This document shows positions 35,680 through 45,412 of a stretch of DNA of 64,000 nt, one piece after another (position 1 is the stretch's first letter; every line of letters starts with the position of its first letter). Source of the stretch: Sphingobacterium detergens (GTDB lineage: Bacteria; Bacteroidota; Bacteroidia; Sphingobacteriales; Sphingobacteriaceae); contig NZ_RAPY01000004.1 of the NCBI RefSeq assembly GCF_003610355.1, forward strand, positions 496,001-560,000, read 5' to 3'. The position numbers were made by a program, and so were the translations under genes. Under the pieces are notes generated by a model. It was not told where the DNA came from and made no database searches. It saw only the letters and a list, made by a program, of their open reading frames with translations.

Positions 35680-38619
35680 ATGTTGCTAAACGTACATAGT
35701 TGTTATAGCCTGAGATATGGCACTTTAAGTCTCGATCAGATAATCGAAGGCATGCTGCTTTGCGGGTATGACACTGCAGTGCTAACCGATATCAATAATT
35801 CTTCGGCCTCACTTAATTTTATAAAAAAATGCAGAACTGCGGGGCTTAATGGTCTTGCCGGTATGGAATTCCGAAATGGCGATCAGCTCCTTTATATCGG
35901 GATCGCAAAAAACGAATACGGTTTTCAGGAACTAAACGAATTTATGACGAAGGCTAACAGGGATGAAGTAAAATTACCATCTACGGCGCCTGAATTCAAC
36001 AATGTTTTCTTGATATATCCCTATGGTGCCATTGACGTAAAAGGATTGCGAGATAATGAATTTATCGGAATCCAACCTACGGATCTGAATAGAATTGTAT
36101 TCGAGCCTGCCTCAAACTATGACCGGTATGTGATCCTGCAAACGGTATCTTTCCGTAAGCATGAGTTTAAGCTGCATACCCAACTTCGTGCAGTCGCGCA
36201 CAACCTCCTTATCTCTCAACTTCAATCCAGCCAGGTAGGCAGGCCGGATGAAGTGTTTTTAACGAAGGTGCAGTTGTTGAATGCTTATAAACATTTCCCT
36301 ACCCTGATCAGCAATACCAACAAGCTCCTTGGGCAGTGCTCCTTTGATTTCGATTTTAAGAAGATAAAAAATAAAGAGACTTTTACGGGGAACAGGTATG
36401 ATGATAAACAATTGCTTCAAAAATATGCTCTGGACGGCCTAAAGCGACGGTATAATTCTGGTGATAAAGTAGCAAGAGACCGTGTTCTAAAGGAACTGGA
36501 TATTATTGATAATTTGAACTTTTCCAGCTATTTTCTAATTACTGACGATATATGCCGATATGCAAGGAGCAAGGATTTTTATTACGTAGGAAGAGGGAGC
36601 GGAGCAAATAGTGTTGTGGCCTATTGCCTTGGAATTACTGATGTTTGTCCTATAGAATTAAATCTTTATTTCGAGCGGTTCCTAAATCCCAAGCGCCAAA
36701 GTCCGCCGGATTTTGATGTTGACTTTTCTTGGACAGACCGGGACGAGATTTACGATTATATTTTTCGACGTTATCAATCCGGGCATACTGCTTTGATGGG
36801 TGCTATGAGTACCTTTCAGGACAGATCCATGATACGCGAGATGGGTAAAGTTTATGGCCTGCCTAAAGGCGAAATAGACCGAATGGTACTTGAACCTGAC
36901 AACATGCTTAATAAAAATGAGGTCACGGATACCATCCTTTCTATTTGTGGGCAGCTGCCTCCGGATTTCCCCAACTTACGCACCATCCATGCCTGTGGTG
37001 TACTTATATCTGAAAAGCCAATAACTTGCTACTCTGCGCTTGACTATCCCCCTAAAAATTTACCTACGGTTCAGTTCGATATGCATGTGGCCGAAAGTAT
37101 AGGGTTTGAAAAATTCGATATCCTAAGTCAACGCGGACTCGGGCATATTAAAGAGTGTATAGATGTTATTAAAGTGAATCGCGGGAAGGATGTTGATATC
37201 TCCAATCCTCATCGCTTTTTCAATGATCCAAAGATCGCTGACCAACTACGTTCGGCCAATACGATAGGATGTTTTTATATTGAATCTCCAGCAATGCGCC
37301 AGCTGATCAGTAAGCTAGACTGCGATAATTACCTCACCCTGGTGGCAGCTAGTTCAATTATACGACCCGGTGTTGCCAGTAGCGGCATGATGAAAACCTA
37401 TATTGAACGACATAAAAATCCGGAAAAGGTCCAATACCTGCATCCTGCCTTTAAGCAAGAACTGGAAGATACTTACGGCGTTATGGTATACCAGGAAGAT
37501 GTTATGAAAATCGGCCACCGGTTCGGTGGCCTCGACCTGGCGGACGCGGATGTATTACGCAGGATGATGTCGGGTAAGTACAGGAATAAAAAGCATTTGG
37601 TAGAAATAGAAGATAAATTCTTTGCCCATTGCAAGGCCCAGGACTACCCGGAGGAAATTTCAAAAGAGGTCTGGCGGCAAATGGAAAGTTTTGCCGGTTA
37701 TTCCTTTAATAAAGCGCACTCCGCATCTTTTGCCGTCGAAAGCTACCAAAGCTTATTCTTAAAAACCTACTACCCGATTGAGTTTATGGTTGGTGTGCTT
37801 AATAATTATGGTGGATTCTACAACAGGATGGTCTATGTCAATGAGGCTAAAAGAGCAGGAGGAGAAATCCAGCTTCCCTGTGTCAATGAAAGTGAACTGC
37901 GCACTTCAATCCAGGGAAAGCAAGTCTACCTTGGCTTTGACTGTATTTTAAACCTGGAAGGCAAATTAGCGGAGCGGATACCGGCGGAGCGTTTGTTACA
38001 AGGGGAATATACCAGCCTGGAAAATTTCACACTCCGCACTAGTGCGTCGCTGGAGCAACTGATTATTCTTATACGCTGTGGTGCCTTCCGTTTTACAGGT
38101 ATTGGCAAAAAAGAATTATTATGGGAGGCCCATCTATTATTGTCTGACAAAAGGAAAGAGAATACCAGTGCTCTTTTGTTTGAAAATATGATGGCAAAAC
38201 CGGTGCTGCCAAAATTGGAAACCCATTTCCTGGAAGATCTATACGATGAAATACAGCTTTTCGGTTTCTGTGTCTCGGGGAGCTTGTTCGATATTGCAAA
38301 GTCAGAATATCGAGGTGGTATAAATGGCAAAGATTTGAAAGAGGCGGAAGGTCGGATTGTACGTATTGTGGGCGTTCTGGCAACCTACAAAATTGTTCCA
38401 ACCAAGAATGGTACAACCATGAAGTTTGGAACTTTTTTAGATGTGGAAGGCAATTTTTTCGATACCGTCCATTTCGCACCATCACTTAAAAAGTATCCGC
38501 TGTATAGTAGTGGACTGTATTTAATCGAGGGCAAGGTCGTGCTCGATTTCGGGTGCCCGGCTATTGAGGTTATCAAATGCGGACGAATGCCTATGCAACC
38601 TGATCCAAGAAGCGCATAA
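35680..38619 (+). CDS. dnaE: DnaE-type DNA polymerase III alpha subunit (error-prone class)
   Basis: The 979-aa protein has an N-terminal PHP domain (NVHSCYSLRYGT) and the C-family palm with RGSGANSVVAYCLGITD, catalytic Asp346/Asp348 in PDFDVDF and Asp480 in EKFDIL. The PYQ-like clamp region and OB fold (GRIVRIVGVLATYKIV) are near the end. It is ~180 residues shorter than a replicative DnaE, and the PHP metal site starts NVH in place of HxH, so PHP proofreading is unlikely. Together with Pol IV and a LexA-like repressor it makes a translesion operon analogous to imuB-dnaE2. It starts 13 bases after the Pol IV stop, with an AGGAGG upstream. Confidence 0.92.
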   Translation: MLLNVHSCYSLRYGTLSLDQIIEGMLLCGYDTAVLTDINNSSASLNFIKKCRTAGLNGLAGMEFRNGDQLLYIGIAKNEYGFQELNEFMTKANRDEVKLPSTAPEFNNVFLIYPYGAIDVKGLRDNEFIGIQPTDLNRIVFEPASNYDRYVILQTVSFRKHEFKLHTQLRAVAHNLLISQLQSSQVGRPDEVFLTKVQLLNAYKHFPTLISNTNKLLGQCSFDFDFKKIKNKETFTGNRYDDKQLLQKYALDGLKRRYNSGDKVARDRVLKELDIIDNLNFSSYFLITDDICRYARSKDFYYVGRGSGANSVVAYCLGITDVCPIELNLYFERFLNPKRQSPPDFDVDFSWTDRDEIYDYIFRRYQSGHTALMGAMSTFQDRSMIREMGKVYGLPKGEIDRMVLEPDNMLNKNEVTDTILSICGQLPPDFPNLRTIHACGVLISEKPITCYSALDYPPKNLPTVQFDMHVAESIGFEKFDILSQRGLGHIKECIDVIKVNRGKDVDISNPHRFFNDPKIADQLRSANTIGCFYIESPAMRQLISKLDCDNYLTLVAASSIIRPGVASSGMMKTYIERHKNPEKVQYLHPAFKQELEDTYGVMVYQEDVMKIGHRFGGLDLADADVLRRMMSGKYRNKKHLVEIEDKFFAHCKAQDYPEEISKEVWRQMESFAGYSFNKAHSASFAVESYQSLFLKTYYPIEFMVGVLNNYGGFYNRMVYVNEAKRAGGEIQLPCVNESELRTSIQGKQVYLGFDCILNLEGKLAERIPAERLLQGEYTSLENFTLRTSASLEQLIILIRCGAFRFTGIGKKELLWEAHLLLSDKRKENTSALLFENMMAKPVLPKLETHFLEDLYDEIQLFGFCVSGSLFDIAKSEYRGGINGKDLKEAEGRIVRIVGVLATYKIVPTKNGTTMKFGTFLDVEGNFFDTVHFAPSLKKYPLYSSGLYLIEGKVVLDFGCPAIEVIKCGRMPMQPDPRSA

Positions 38620-38728
38620 CGATTATTACAATGCAAATTTAAAATTGTTGGCAAAAACATATCGACAAATAATCATAATACATTGAAATATAAATCAATA
38701 TATGTACATTGTTTTATAATTTTATATT

Positions 38729-40015
38729 ATGTCAGCAAAGGTTATTTTTTATATCAAAGTGGTGCTTTCAAAAAATAAAGCGCTATGGGTCTTTAGAAAC
38801 GTCCTCCTTCTATTGTTTATATACTGGGGAGCTCTACTTAAGGCTCAATCTACTGCAGAAGGCCTGACAGCCGCACTTTCCACAGCGTACAAACAAAATG
38901 ACTTTCCGGGCTTTAGTGTAGCCATTGTAAACAGCGATAGTATTTTATATGAAAATGCCTTTGGCTTCGCTGATCTGGAAAAGAAAATACCTTATACCAC
39001 AACCACTGTACAGCCTATTGCATCCCTAAGTAAGCTGTTCATTGGAATGGCGGTTATGAAAGCTATAGAGCAGGGTTTGTTTACGTTGGACACGGATATC
39101 AACAGCATATTGCCTTTTAAAGTAACACATCCGTACAGCCCTGAAATACCTATTGCCTTAAAGCATTTGGTTACGCATACCTCCGGGATTACGGACAATG
39201 CCGACACGTACAAAAAGACTTACCTATACAACGTACCCATTCAGGAGGATAATCCGATTTACGGGCAGCTAAAATCCAAAGGATATGGCGCTGAAGGGAA
39301 AGACACTACTTTGGCTGCGTTCCTCACGGATTATCTGAGCCCTTCCGGTTCCTATTATTCCAAGAAAAACTTTAGTAAAAGCGCACCGGGTAAAAGATAT
39401 GAATATTCAAATATTGGCTCCGACCTGGCCGCCTGGCTGATAGAACTGAAATCAAGTATGTCCTTTTCCCAGTATACGCAAAAGCATATTTTGCAACCCC
39501 TCCAGATGACACATGCCACCTGGTCTACCGCCGACGCAGACCAGGAAAAGCTGTCCGCCCTATATACCGGTGATGATAAACCATACCCAAAATACAGTTC
39601 CGTAGCCTACCCTGATGGAGGGCTTACCACTTCTTGTCATGAGCTGAGCCTTTTTCTGAATGAAGTAATTGCCGGACAGCAAGGGAAGGGGCAAATTCTT
39701 AGCCCGGCTTCTTATGCTACAATGCTTCAACCTGCCTTTTCAGACTCCTATAAACCAGAAAATTTAGACCCCGCAGAGCCGAATATCGGTGTGTTTTATG
39801 CCATAAAGAAAAGTGGTGTTATCGGTCATAGCGGCAGTGATGGCGGTGTTACCGCTTTTCTGTTTTTTAACCCCGTTAAGGGCTATGGTATGCTATTCCT
39901 AGCCAATACCGAAATGGAAGGGCTCAATGGTATCAATAAAAACCTGATGACAGGCTTCGAGAAAATGTGGGGCATTATGGGCCAGTATGCGGGAAAATTG
40001 CAATCGGATAAATAA
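38729..40015 (+). CDS. Serine hydrolase of the beta-lactamase/esterase (class C) family
   Basis: The 428-aa protein has an N-terminal signal or anchor segment (about residues 20-39, ending LKAQS). Catalytic motifs are SLSK (Ser99, Lys102), YSN (226-228) and HSGSDGG in place of KTG. These define the beta-lactamase-related serine hydrolases (PF00144), which include esterases and D-aminopeptidases. The form is typical of peptidases/esterases rather than of resistance AmpC enzymes, so drug resistance should not be assumed. It stands alone. Confidence 0.85.
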   Translation: MSAKVIFYIKVVLSKNKALWVFRNVLLLLFIYWGALLKAQSTAEGLTAALSTAYKQNDFPGFSVAIVNSDSILYENAFGFADLEKKIPYTTTTVQPIASLSKLFIGMAVMKAIEQGLFTLDTDINSILPFKVTHPYSPEIPIALKHLVTHTSGITDNADTYKKTYLYNVPIQEDNPIYGQLKSKGYGAEGKDTTLAAFLTDYLSPSGSYYSKKNFSKSAPGKRYEYSNIGSDLAAWLIELKSSMSFSQYTQKHILQPLQMTHATWSTADADQEKLSALYTGDDKPYPKYSSVAYPDGGLTTSCHELSLFLNEVIAGQQGKGQILSPASYATMLQPAFSDSYKPENLDPAEPNIGVFYAIKKSGVIGHSGSDGGVTAFLFFNPVKGYGMLFLANTEMEGLNGINKNLMTGFEKMWGIMGQYAGKLQSDK

Positions 40016-40143
40016 CGACAAAAGAATATTAAAGCATGGTAACTTTTGAGCTAAGGCGGAAACAGAAAAAGCCATGTATGGGTTTTACCTTTTCCGTCCA
40101 GCTGCTGGTAAACCTTTAGAAATAATTAGATAACAAATAAAAG

Positions 40144-40353
40144 ATGGAAAGAAAAGACTTGATTGAACTGGTAGAAAAGATCAGGAATGCGGAAGGTGTA
40201 TCGGAAAAGGAAAACGATGATTTGATAGATCAATTCCTGGCCCATGTTCCTGACCCTAATGCCGCAAACTATATTTTTGAAAAGGAATACGAAGACCTTT
40301 CAGCGTCGGAAATAGTTGACCGGGCTTTGGCTTATAAACCATTTATGTTATGA
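40144..40353 (+). CDS. Colicin/pyocin DNase-type immunity protein, orphan
   Basis: The 69-aa protein matches the colicin E/pyocin S immunity layout: LIELVEKIRNAEGVSEKEND, then a helix, VPDPNAANYIFEKEYED, and SASEIVDRALAYKPF. Such proteins bind and block a cognate HNH DNase toxin. No HNH toxin or colicin-like gene is within the window. It may protect the cell against rivals' toxins or be left over from a toxin locus. The following 214 bases contain a 20-codon frame from ATG 40375 that may be debris. Confidence 0.75.
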   Translation: MERKDLIELVEKIRNAEGVSEKENDDLIDQFLAHVPDPNAANYIFEKEYEDLSASEIVDRALAYKPFML

Positions 40354-40567
40354 TAAAATTTTAAAAATACGATTATGAATCAAAATCAAAAACTGATGTC
40401 AAATGGTGAGCAAGAGCTATTCTCTAATAACAGGTAACTGGTAGGAGGGAAGATGGTTATCCTTACAATTAGAGGATGAGGATGAGAAATAAGCGTTCCA
40501 GGATCTACCTGTTTGTACTTTGCCGGAAAGCATCTTTAATACCAATCAGATAAGTAAAATAAGCACG

Positions 40568-41140
40568 ATGTTTAACATTATTATTTCAGCATTACTACTT
40601 TTAGCTGTCGTTATTGGGATTACACTTAAGCTTAAAAATTGGAAGCAACGGATCGTCTTTTTAGCTGTGATCTTTATTTGTGTTCCCCTTACCTTATTGT
40701 ATTGGTACAAATGGGGCTTTACTAATAGAGAAGCTAAGTTGAGGGAGGCTGAGGTAACCTGCAGGCAGAAAAAAACTATTGATGAACTGCATATACTTTT
40801 TATCGGTTATGATGAAAAGGATGTAAAGGAGAGATGTTTCTCTGTTCATAAAAATTCGCTGGGCGACATTCTGGACACTAATAATCATCAGGTTGAAATT
40901 AATGCAGACCATGCTGACTTCTATTACAGTCACCCCTTGCAGGCTGACGAAAAGTTAGAGATTACAATAGGCCATAATCAATACGCCATTTCAAATTTCG
41001 TATTAACTGCGGTTGCAAATTATAATATGGGTGGCCCTGTTATCAGCGGCTGCAGGATAGATAGCGCAGATATAAATGGAAAAAGAATGGCTCTGGATCA
41101 AAATATTATTATTCATAAAACTGATAGCTATAATGATTAA
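40568..41140 (+). CDS. Two-TM protein of unknown function
   Basis: ATG 40568 is chosen because it begins directly with the first transmembrane helix, MFNIIISALLLLAVVIGITL; an earlier in-frame ATG lies at 40520. A second helix follows (IVFLAVIFICVPLTLLYWY). The C-terminal ~120 residues, with three cysteines, are probably extracytoplasmic. The last eight bases (ATGATTAA) overlap the next start codon, so the pair is co-translated. No family is recognised. Confidence 0.6.
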   Translation: MFNIIISALLLLAVVIGITLKLKNWKQRIVFLAVIFICVPLTLLYWYKWGFTNREAKLREAEVTCRQKKTIDELHILFIGYDEKDVKERCFSVHKNSLGDILDTNNHQVEINADHADFYYSHPLQADEKLEITIGHNQYAISNFVLTAVANYNMGGPVISGCRIDSADINGKRMALDQNIIIHKTDSYND

Positions 41141-41894
41141 ACGGTTTGGTATATCGGTACCGACATTGATAATAATTCTTGCTTTTGGCCTTGTGAAACA
41201 GGGTAATGAACCCTTGAATATCAAGGACTTTAGATTAGACTTCAACATTGAAAATTTCTATGCCCCGTCCCTTGAAAAAGCAAAACTTTACAAGGAACAG
41301 AGGGATGCGATACTAAATGGTAAAGGCGAGAAAGAATTCGGTGATAAGCTCATTGATCCCTGGAGTTTTGAAACCATCTCTATAGAAGCGGTTTTTGTGG
41401 ACGATAATTACGAATCGTCCAACCAGCTTGTAGGGACGCAGTATAATATGAAGTCTTGGACAGAAGGTAGTGAAATTGCTCACTATGGTGATATGTATTT
41501 TGATGCGTTACATATGATGCGTAGCAAGGAAGGGGATTTTATGGCGCTGGTAGCTACAAATCAAAATGAGAGTGAAGCGTCTTTCAAAAAATTACTTTCT
41601 GAAATTAAAACGAAATATGGCAAGCCGAAAGTATCCGCCGAAGATTTCTTCGGCGGATACTATCTTTATTCCTGGCAGCTAAGAGATCGCTTGTTAGCTA
41701 TATGTTCTAAATACAATAACAAAGCAAATGAGCTGAAAATTGCTGTGGATTTGGATCAACAGGAGATTGATTCCTCTAATAAGCCAGCTTTCGATTCAAA
41801 GCTTTTTATCGTAAACAATAAATACAAAGATGCTTTGTCCGGGCATTTGAAATCAGGCGCCTGGCTTTATTTTAATGATCTTTTAAAAAAATAA
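41133..41894 (+). CDS. Exported protein of unknown function
   Basis: ATG 41133 overlaps the preceding stop and yields a signal peptide or anchor (FGISVPTLIIILAFGLV). The 253-aa product is otherwise acidic and mixed alpha/beta; an earlier frame start at 41076 lies inside the previous gene and is less likely. The gene contains a perfect 30-base inverted repeat at 41631-41660 (KVSAEDFFGGYYLY region). It forms a two-gene unit with the upstream membrane protein. Such pairs often sit beside immunity genes, but no toxin relation can be shown. Confidence 0.6.
   Translation: MIKRFGISVPTLIIILAFGLVKQGNEPLNIKDFRLDFNIENFYAPSLEKAKLYKEQRDAILNGKGEKEFGDKLIDPWSFETISIEAVFVDDNYESSNQLVGTQYNMKSWTEGSEIAHYGDMYFDALHMMRSKEGDFMALVATNQNESEASFKKLLSEIKTKYGKPKVSAEDFFGGYYLYSWQLRDRLLAICSKYNNKANELKIAVDLDQQEIDSSNKPAFDSKLFIVNNKYKDALSGHLKSGAWLYFNDLLKK
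41631..41660. repeat. Perfect 14-bp inverted repeat inside a coding region
   Basis: GTATCCGCCGAAGA and TCTTCGGCGGATAC are exact reverse complements separated by TT. The site is GC-rich compared with the gene around it and would form a very stable hairpin in mRNA or single-stranded DNA. Confidence 0.9.
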
Positions 41895-41914
41895 TTTTGA
41901 ATCTTTTACTGCCA

Positions 41915-42559
41915 CTATTCGAGATTGTAGGCTTTTAAATTATAGAATTCTATTTCGGTATTTTCCCAAGCCGCTAGGGCTAGTTCATTTCCTTTTAATG
42001 GGCTGTAGAATAACTCAACTTGTAATTTTGAATTAAGGTAAACCAGGTATTTATCATTCCGTTTTAGAACAGTCACCTTATAGGATGTTCCTTTTTTTAG
42101 TGCAGGATGATTATTTTTTGAATGTTCTATCTTGTCATGTTTGTGGTCACCACCATAACAGTTTTTGATTGTGATGCGACGACGGCTAATAGATAGCCAA
42201 GTAGATCCTAGGCTATCGTCATAACCCCAATAAATTGACAATGCTGTTTTGTATTTTTTGGAGACTTCCCGGATAACAAACGAAGCTTGAATTTCAAAAT
42301 CTTTCGAGTAATCAATATGAACATTTTTGTTGTAATATGCCCAATTGCCATTTGATTTTTTATTAGTAATTTTTAATAGGCCATTACCTATCGTTGCGGT
42401 TACAGCGGAATCTTTATCTGAATCTTTGCTCCATTCATTTTTGTTGTCATCGAAATTATCTTCAAATGAGTAATTATTGATTCGTCGATCTGAGGTAATA
42501 GATTGAGCGAAAATTTGAAAGTTTAAGAGGCAAAATGCAACAAAGAAGAATTTTTTCAT
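41915..42559 (-). CDS. Exported LamG/DUF1080-like protein
   Basis: The start ATG at 42559 gives a clear signal peptide (MKKFFFVAFCLLNFQIFAQS). The mature ~195 residues form a single jelly-roll-type domain: FEDNFDDNKNEWSKDSD, DFEIQASFVIRE, SYKVTVLKRNDKYLVYLN. This layout is common in 'family 16/DUF1080-like' secreted proteins. It lies 153 bases downstream of the TolC-type gene and is probably a separate unit rather than part of the RiPP locus. Confidence 0.7.
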   Translation of the reverse strand: MKKFFFVAFCLLNFQIFAQSITSDRRINNYSFEDNFDDNKNEWSKDSDKDSAVTATIGNGLLKITNKKSNGNWAYYNKNVHIDYSKDFEIQASFVIREVSKKYKTALSIYWGYDDSLGSTWLSISRRRITIKNCYGGDHKHDKIEHSKNNHPALKKGTSYKVTVLKRNDKYLVYLNSKLQVELFYSPLKGNELALAAWENTEIEFYNLKAYNLE

Positions 42560-42711
42560 AAATATTTTTTTGATTGAAACTTTTAGATTAATTAGGAAAA
42601 TCATAAACAATTCGGGATTTGCTATGAAAACTTAAAATTTTTTAAGCAAGCGACTAAATGTCAATTTTTTTTACGATATTTCTGTTAATCAACTCGATTG
42701 TACTGCAATTA

Positions 42712-44073
42712 CTAAAATGGTATTTTACCGAGAAAGTAGTTAATGGTCATGATTTTAGATTCAAGATCAAATTTGGAAATTGATACATTAATTGTCGCTT
42801 CATTATCCAAATTTTGGGTAATCAATAACTCTAATGCCGAAATTAAGCCCTTCTCATACCGTTTTGTAGCATATTCTAAAGCTGTGCGCGTTGAATGTTG
42901 AGTACTGACTGCGGTTTTATAAGTTAGGAGTGATGTTTGCCCATCATTGAATGCTTGATAAACGTCCTTCTTTAATTGGAGCTTTGCTTCATCATCGAGG
43001 TAATTGGCCGTTTGAATATCAATTTGGGCTTGTCTTATTGCGTATCTGGTCGATAGCCCATTAAATAGTGGGATGCTTATTCCAAGGGAAAAAGAATGCG
43101 AAAGGTTATTGCGCAACTGCTTTCCCCAAGGCATATTCTGTATTTCACCATTGGGAAGCATCTCAAAATAAGTGGATGAGTAATTAGTGCCCATTGATGC
43201 GCTAAGACTTAATCTAGGGTAGAGGCTAGCCTTTGTAATCTTATAATTTTCATTGGCGATCTTTCTATTAATTCCTGTCCCTAAAGTCTTGGCAAACCGC
43301 GTTACAGCTATATTGTAGATTGTAGCAGGTGTCAATGACAAGACATCGAGACTTAAGTTTTGTAGATTAGAATCTTCAAGAGATAATTGTTCTTCAAAAT
43401 CAAGATTTAGTAGAGCTTTTAACTCAATTATTGCTAGTTCTTTGTTTAAAAGAGCTTTTATATATGCAGCGCTATCCAGGGAAAGCTGCCCTCGTACCTG
43501 TGCAAGATCTTGCCCGTTACTTCTGCCTGCACGAAGTAACTGGTCGGTTTGAGCTACTTGTCGTGTGCTAAGATCTAATTTCCCTTGCCCGATTTTTATC
43601 TGCTCTTGGGCAAGTAATATCTTTATGTATGCAGTTGCTATACTTAGAAATAAATCATTTTCCGATTCTTCTTGTTCAGTATCTACCACATTTCGCATCA
43701 ATTCTTTTTTTTTGATTTCATGCTGCTTCTGAAACCAACCGAACAACAAGACATTTCCCGAACTATTTAGGCCAGTAAATTCGTAAGAACTATTTTCAAA
43801 TTCATTGGTGGTTGGATTGATTGATCTACCGTAGTTGCGTCCATAATTTGTGTTTATTGAAATACTAGGCAACAAAGAAAGTTTACTTTGTTCAAATTGC
43901 AATTGTGCAGTACGTTTGCTAAGTACAGTACGATTTATAGTTAGATTGTTTTTCTTCGCGTATTCAATACAACTACTTAAGGTCCATGTTGTGTCATGCC
44001 CACTGGCAATATGTGATATTGACAATATAAGAAGCGTCCAGAAGGTGAATTTGCCATTGTATTTACTTTTCAT
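42712..44073 (-). CDS. TolC-family outer-membrane channel protein
   Basis: The 453-aa protein has a signal peptide (cleaved near SGHD) and two OEP repeats: SLSSCIEYAKKNNLTINR..., helical hairpins, and a second copy around LDDEAKLQLKKDVYQAF with LITQNLDNEATINVSISKFD. It is the outer-membrane duct of a type I exporter. It follows the HlyD-type gene with no spacing (its ATG region abuts that stop), completing an exporter with the ABC and adaptor genes for the RiPP products. Confidence 0.88.
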   Translation of the reverse strand: MKSKYNGKFTFWTLLILSISHIASGHDTTWTLSSCIEYAKKNNLTINRTVLSKRTAQLQFEQSKLSLLPSISINTNYGRNYGRSINPTTNEFENSSYEFTGLNSSGNVLLFGWFQKQHEIKKKELMRNVVDTEQEESENDLFLSIATAYIKILLAQEQIKIGQGKLDLSTRQVAQTDQLLRAGRSNGQDLAQVRGQLSLDSAAYIKALLNKELAIIELKALLNLDFEEQLSLEDSNLQNLSLDVLSLTPATIYNIAVTRFAKTLGTGINRKIANENYKITKASLYPRLSLSASMGTNYSSTYFEMLPNGEIQNMPWGKQLRNNLSHSFSLGISIPLFNGLSTRYAIRQAQIDIQTANYLDDEAKLQLKKDVYQAFNDGQTSLLTYKTAVSTQHSTRTALEYATKRYEKGLISALELLITQNLDNEATINVSISKFDLESKIMTINYFLGKIPF

Positions 44074-45402
44074 TTATCTTCTATGTTTTCCATAAATGTT
44101 TTCAAATAATCTTTGTAACAGACTTTTATTTTCTGTCATGATTTCGGCAATTCCAACGATTTGGGCTTGCTCTGGAATTAACTTATCAGAATTAGATTTT
44201 AAACCATTTACCAAATCAATGTCAATTGCGAATGTCGTATCCATTGCCACACTCGATTTTGATTTGACAATACCCTTCAAACTCCCGTATTCCTCATAAG
44301 GATAAGCGTAAAGCTTTATCTGGACTTTTTGGTTTGGTTTAACCTTGCCTGCTCCGACAAGGCTTATGTCTCCTCTTGCAATGTATTTTTGAATTGGTGG
44401 GGTAACGACCATTACTGCTTCTCCAGCCTGAACAAATTGATTCTCTTTCCAATATTTAAAAAATACAACTTGACCAGAAACTGGTGTTCGTAATACATAC
44501 ATCTCTTCCCATTTAGCATAACTTCCGTTGTAGGCTTTCGCTGCATCCCTAATTTTTTGTAGCAAAGCATTTTCATCTATTTGATATTGGATAATAGCAT
44601 CAGTCATATTTTTCTGAATCTCCTTTTCCTGTAACCTACTTTGCAATATGGTTGCGTAATTCCCCTCGGTGTTTATCTGTTGATTTAATAGTTCCTTCTG
44701 TGCGGTTTCATATTCGACTCTTGACATCACAGTCTGTGCAACCAACGAAGAATCTAAAGAAAATCGCTGTTGCTGAATGTTTAATTGTTCCTTTAAACGT
44801 TTGTCCTTTTTTGACAGTTGTTCCGAAAGCATTGATTGATATCCTGACTGCTGTTTGAGGTGCCCAATCTTTGCAGCATACCCATTGTGTTCCAAAAAGA
44901 ACCGGTAATTCATTAACGCTTGTAGTATTGAGATATAATCATTCTGCAGATCACCTAAATTCATAGGATTTGAACTAACATTATATACCATTTCCTTAAG
45001 GTCTATACTCGTGTCGATAGATTTAGCAATATTGGTAACAGCCAAAACATCTTTGAAATTGGCTGTATTCGACAGGATACAAAGAATTTGATTTTTTACT
45101 ACTGAGCTGTTATTTTCAACTAATATGCTTTGTATTGGAAGGTTGTTTCGCGCAATTATTTGAACCGGTGGATTCGCAGATGAAATGGTAACCTTAGCTG
45201 GAATAATATCTGGATATTTAAAAAATCCGGCACCTACCAATAGTCCAATAAATAATATTGCCATAAGGGAAATCCCCCATCGGGTAATCCAGGAGGGGAA
45301 TCGCCCCATTATTTCCTGGACTTCTTCGGAACGGTGGATATAAGGTTCATCCTTTTCCGCTATTCTTTGCTGCCCGTTTGTATGATTTAATTTTTCTGAC
45401 AT
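44074..45402 (-). CDS. HlyD-family periplasmic adaptor
   Basis: ATG 45402 is preferred to 45450, which lies inside the upstream gene. The 442-aa protein has a cytoplasmic tail, one transmembrane helix (RWGISLMAILFIGLLVGAGF), a lipoyl half-motif (IIARNNLPIQSILVENNSSV), a long coiled-coil hairpin and a second lipoyl half (VLRTPVSGQVVFFKYW). It bridges the inner-membrane ABC exporter and the TolC channel. It starts 10 bases after the exporter stop. Confidence 0.88.
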   Translation of the reverse strand: MSEKLNHTNGQQRIAEKDEPYIHRSEEVQEIMGRFPSWITRWGISLMAILFIGLLVGAGFFKYPDIIPAKVTISSANPPVQIIARNNLPIQSILVENNSSVVKNQILCILSNTANFKDVLAVTNIAKSIDTSIDLKEMVYNVSSNPMNLGDLQNDYISILQALMNYRFFLEHNGYAAKIGHLKQQSGYQSMLSEQLSKKDKRLKEQLNIQQQRFSLDSSLVAQTVMSRVEYETAQKELLNQQINTEGNYATILQSRLQEKEIQKNMTDAIIQYQIDENALLQKIRDAAKAYNGSYAKWEEMYVLRTPVSGQVVFFKYWKENQFVQAGEAVMVVTPPIQKYIARGDISLVGAGKVKPNQKVQIKLYAYPYEEYGSLKGIVKSKSSVAMDTTFAIDIDLVNGLKSNSDKLIPEQAQIVGIAEIMTENKSLLQRLFENIYGKHRR

Positions 45403-45412
45403 TTTTTTAATT

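Noticed and set aside
38093-38660. Open frames opposite the DnaE gene
   Set aside because: Long antisense frames are shadows of the strong coding bias of the polymerase gene; none has a recognisable domain.
38729-40015. Beta-lactam resistance gene
   Set aside because: The SxxK/YSN motifs place it in the wide serine-hydrolase family; HSG in place of KTG and the general form fit esterase/peptidase members, so resistance is not supported.
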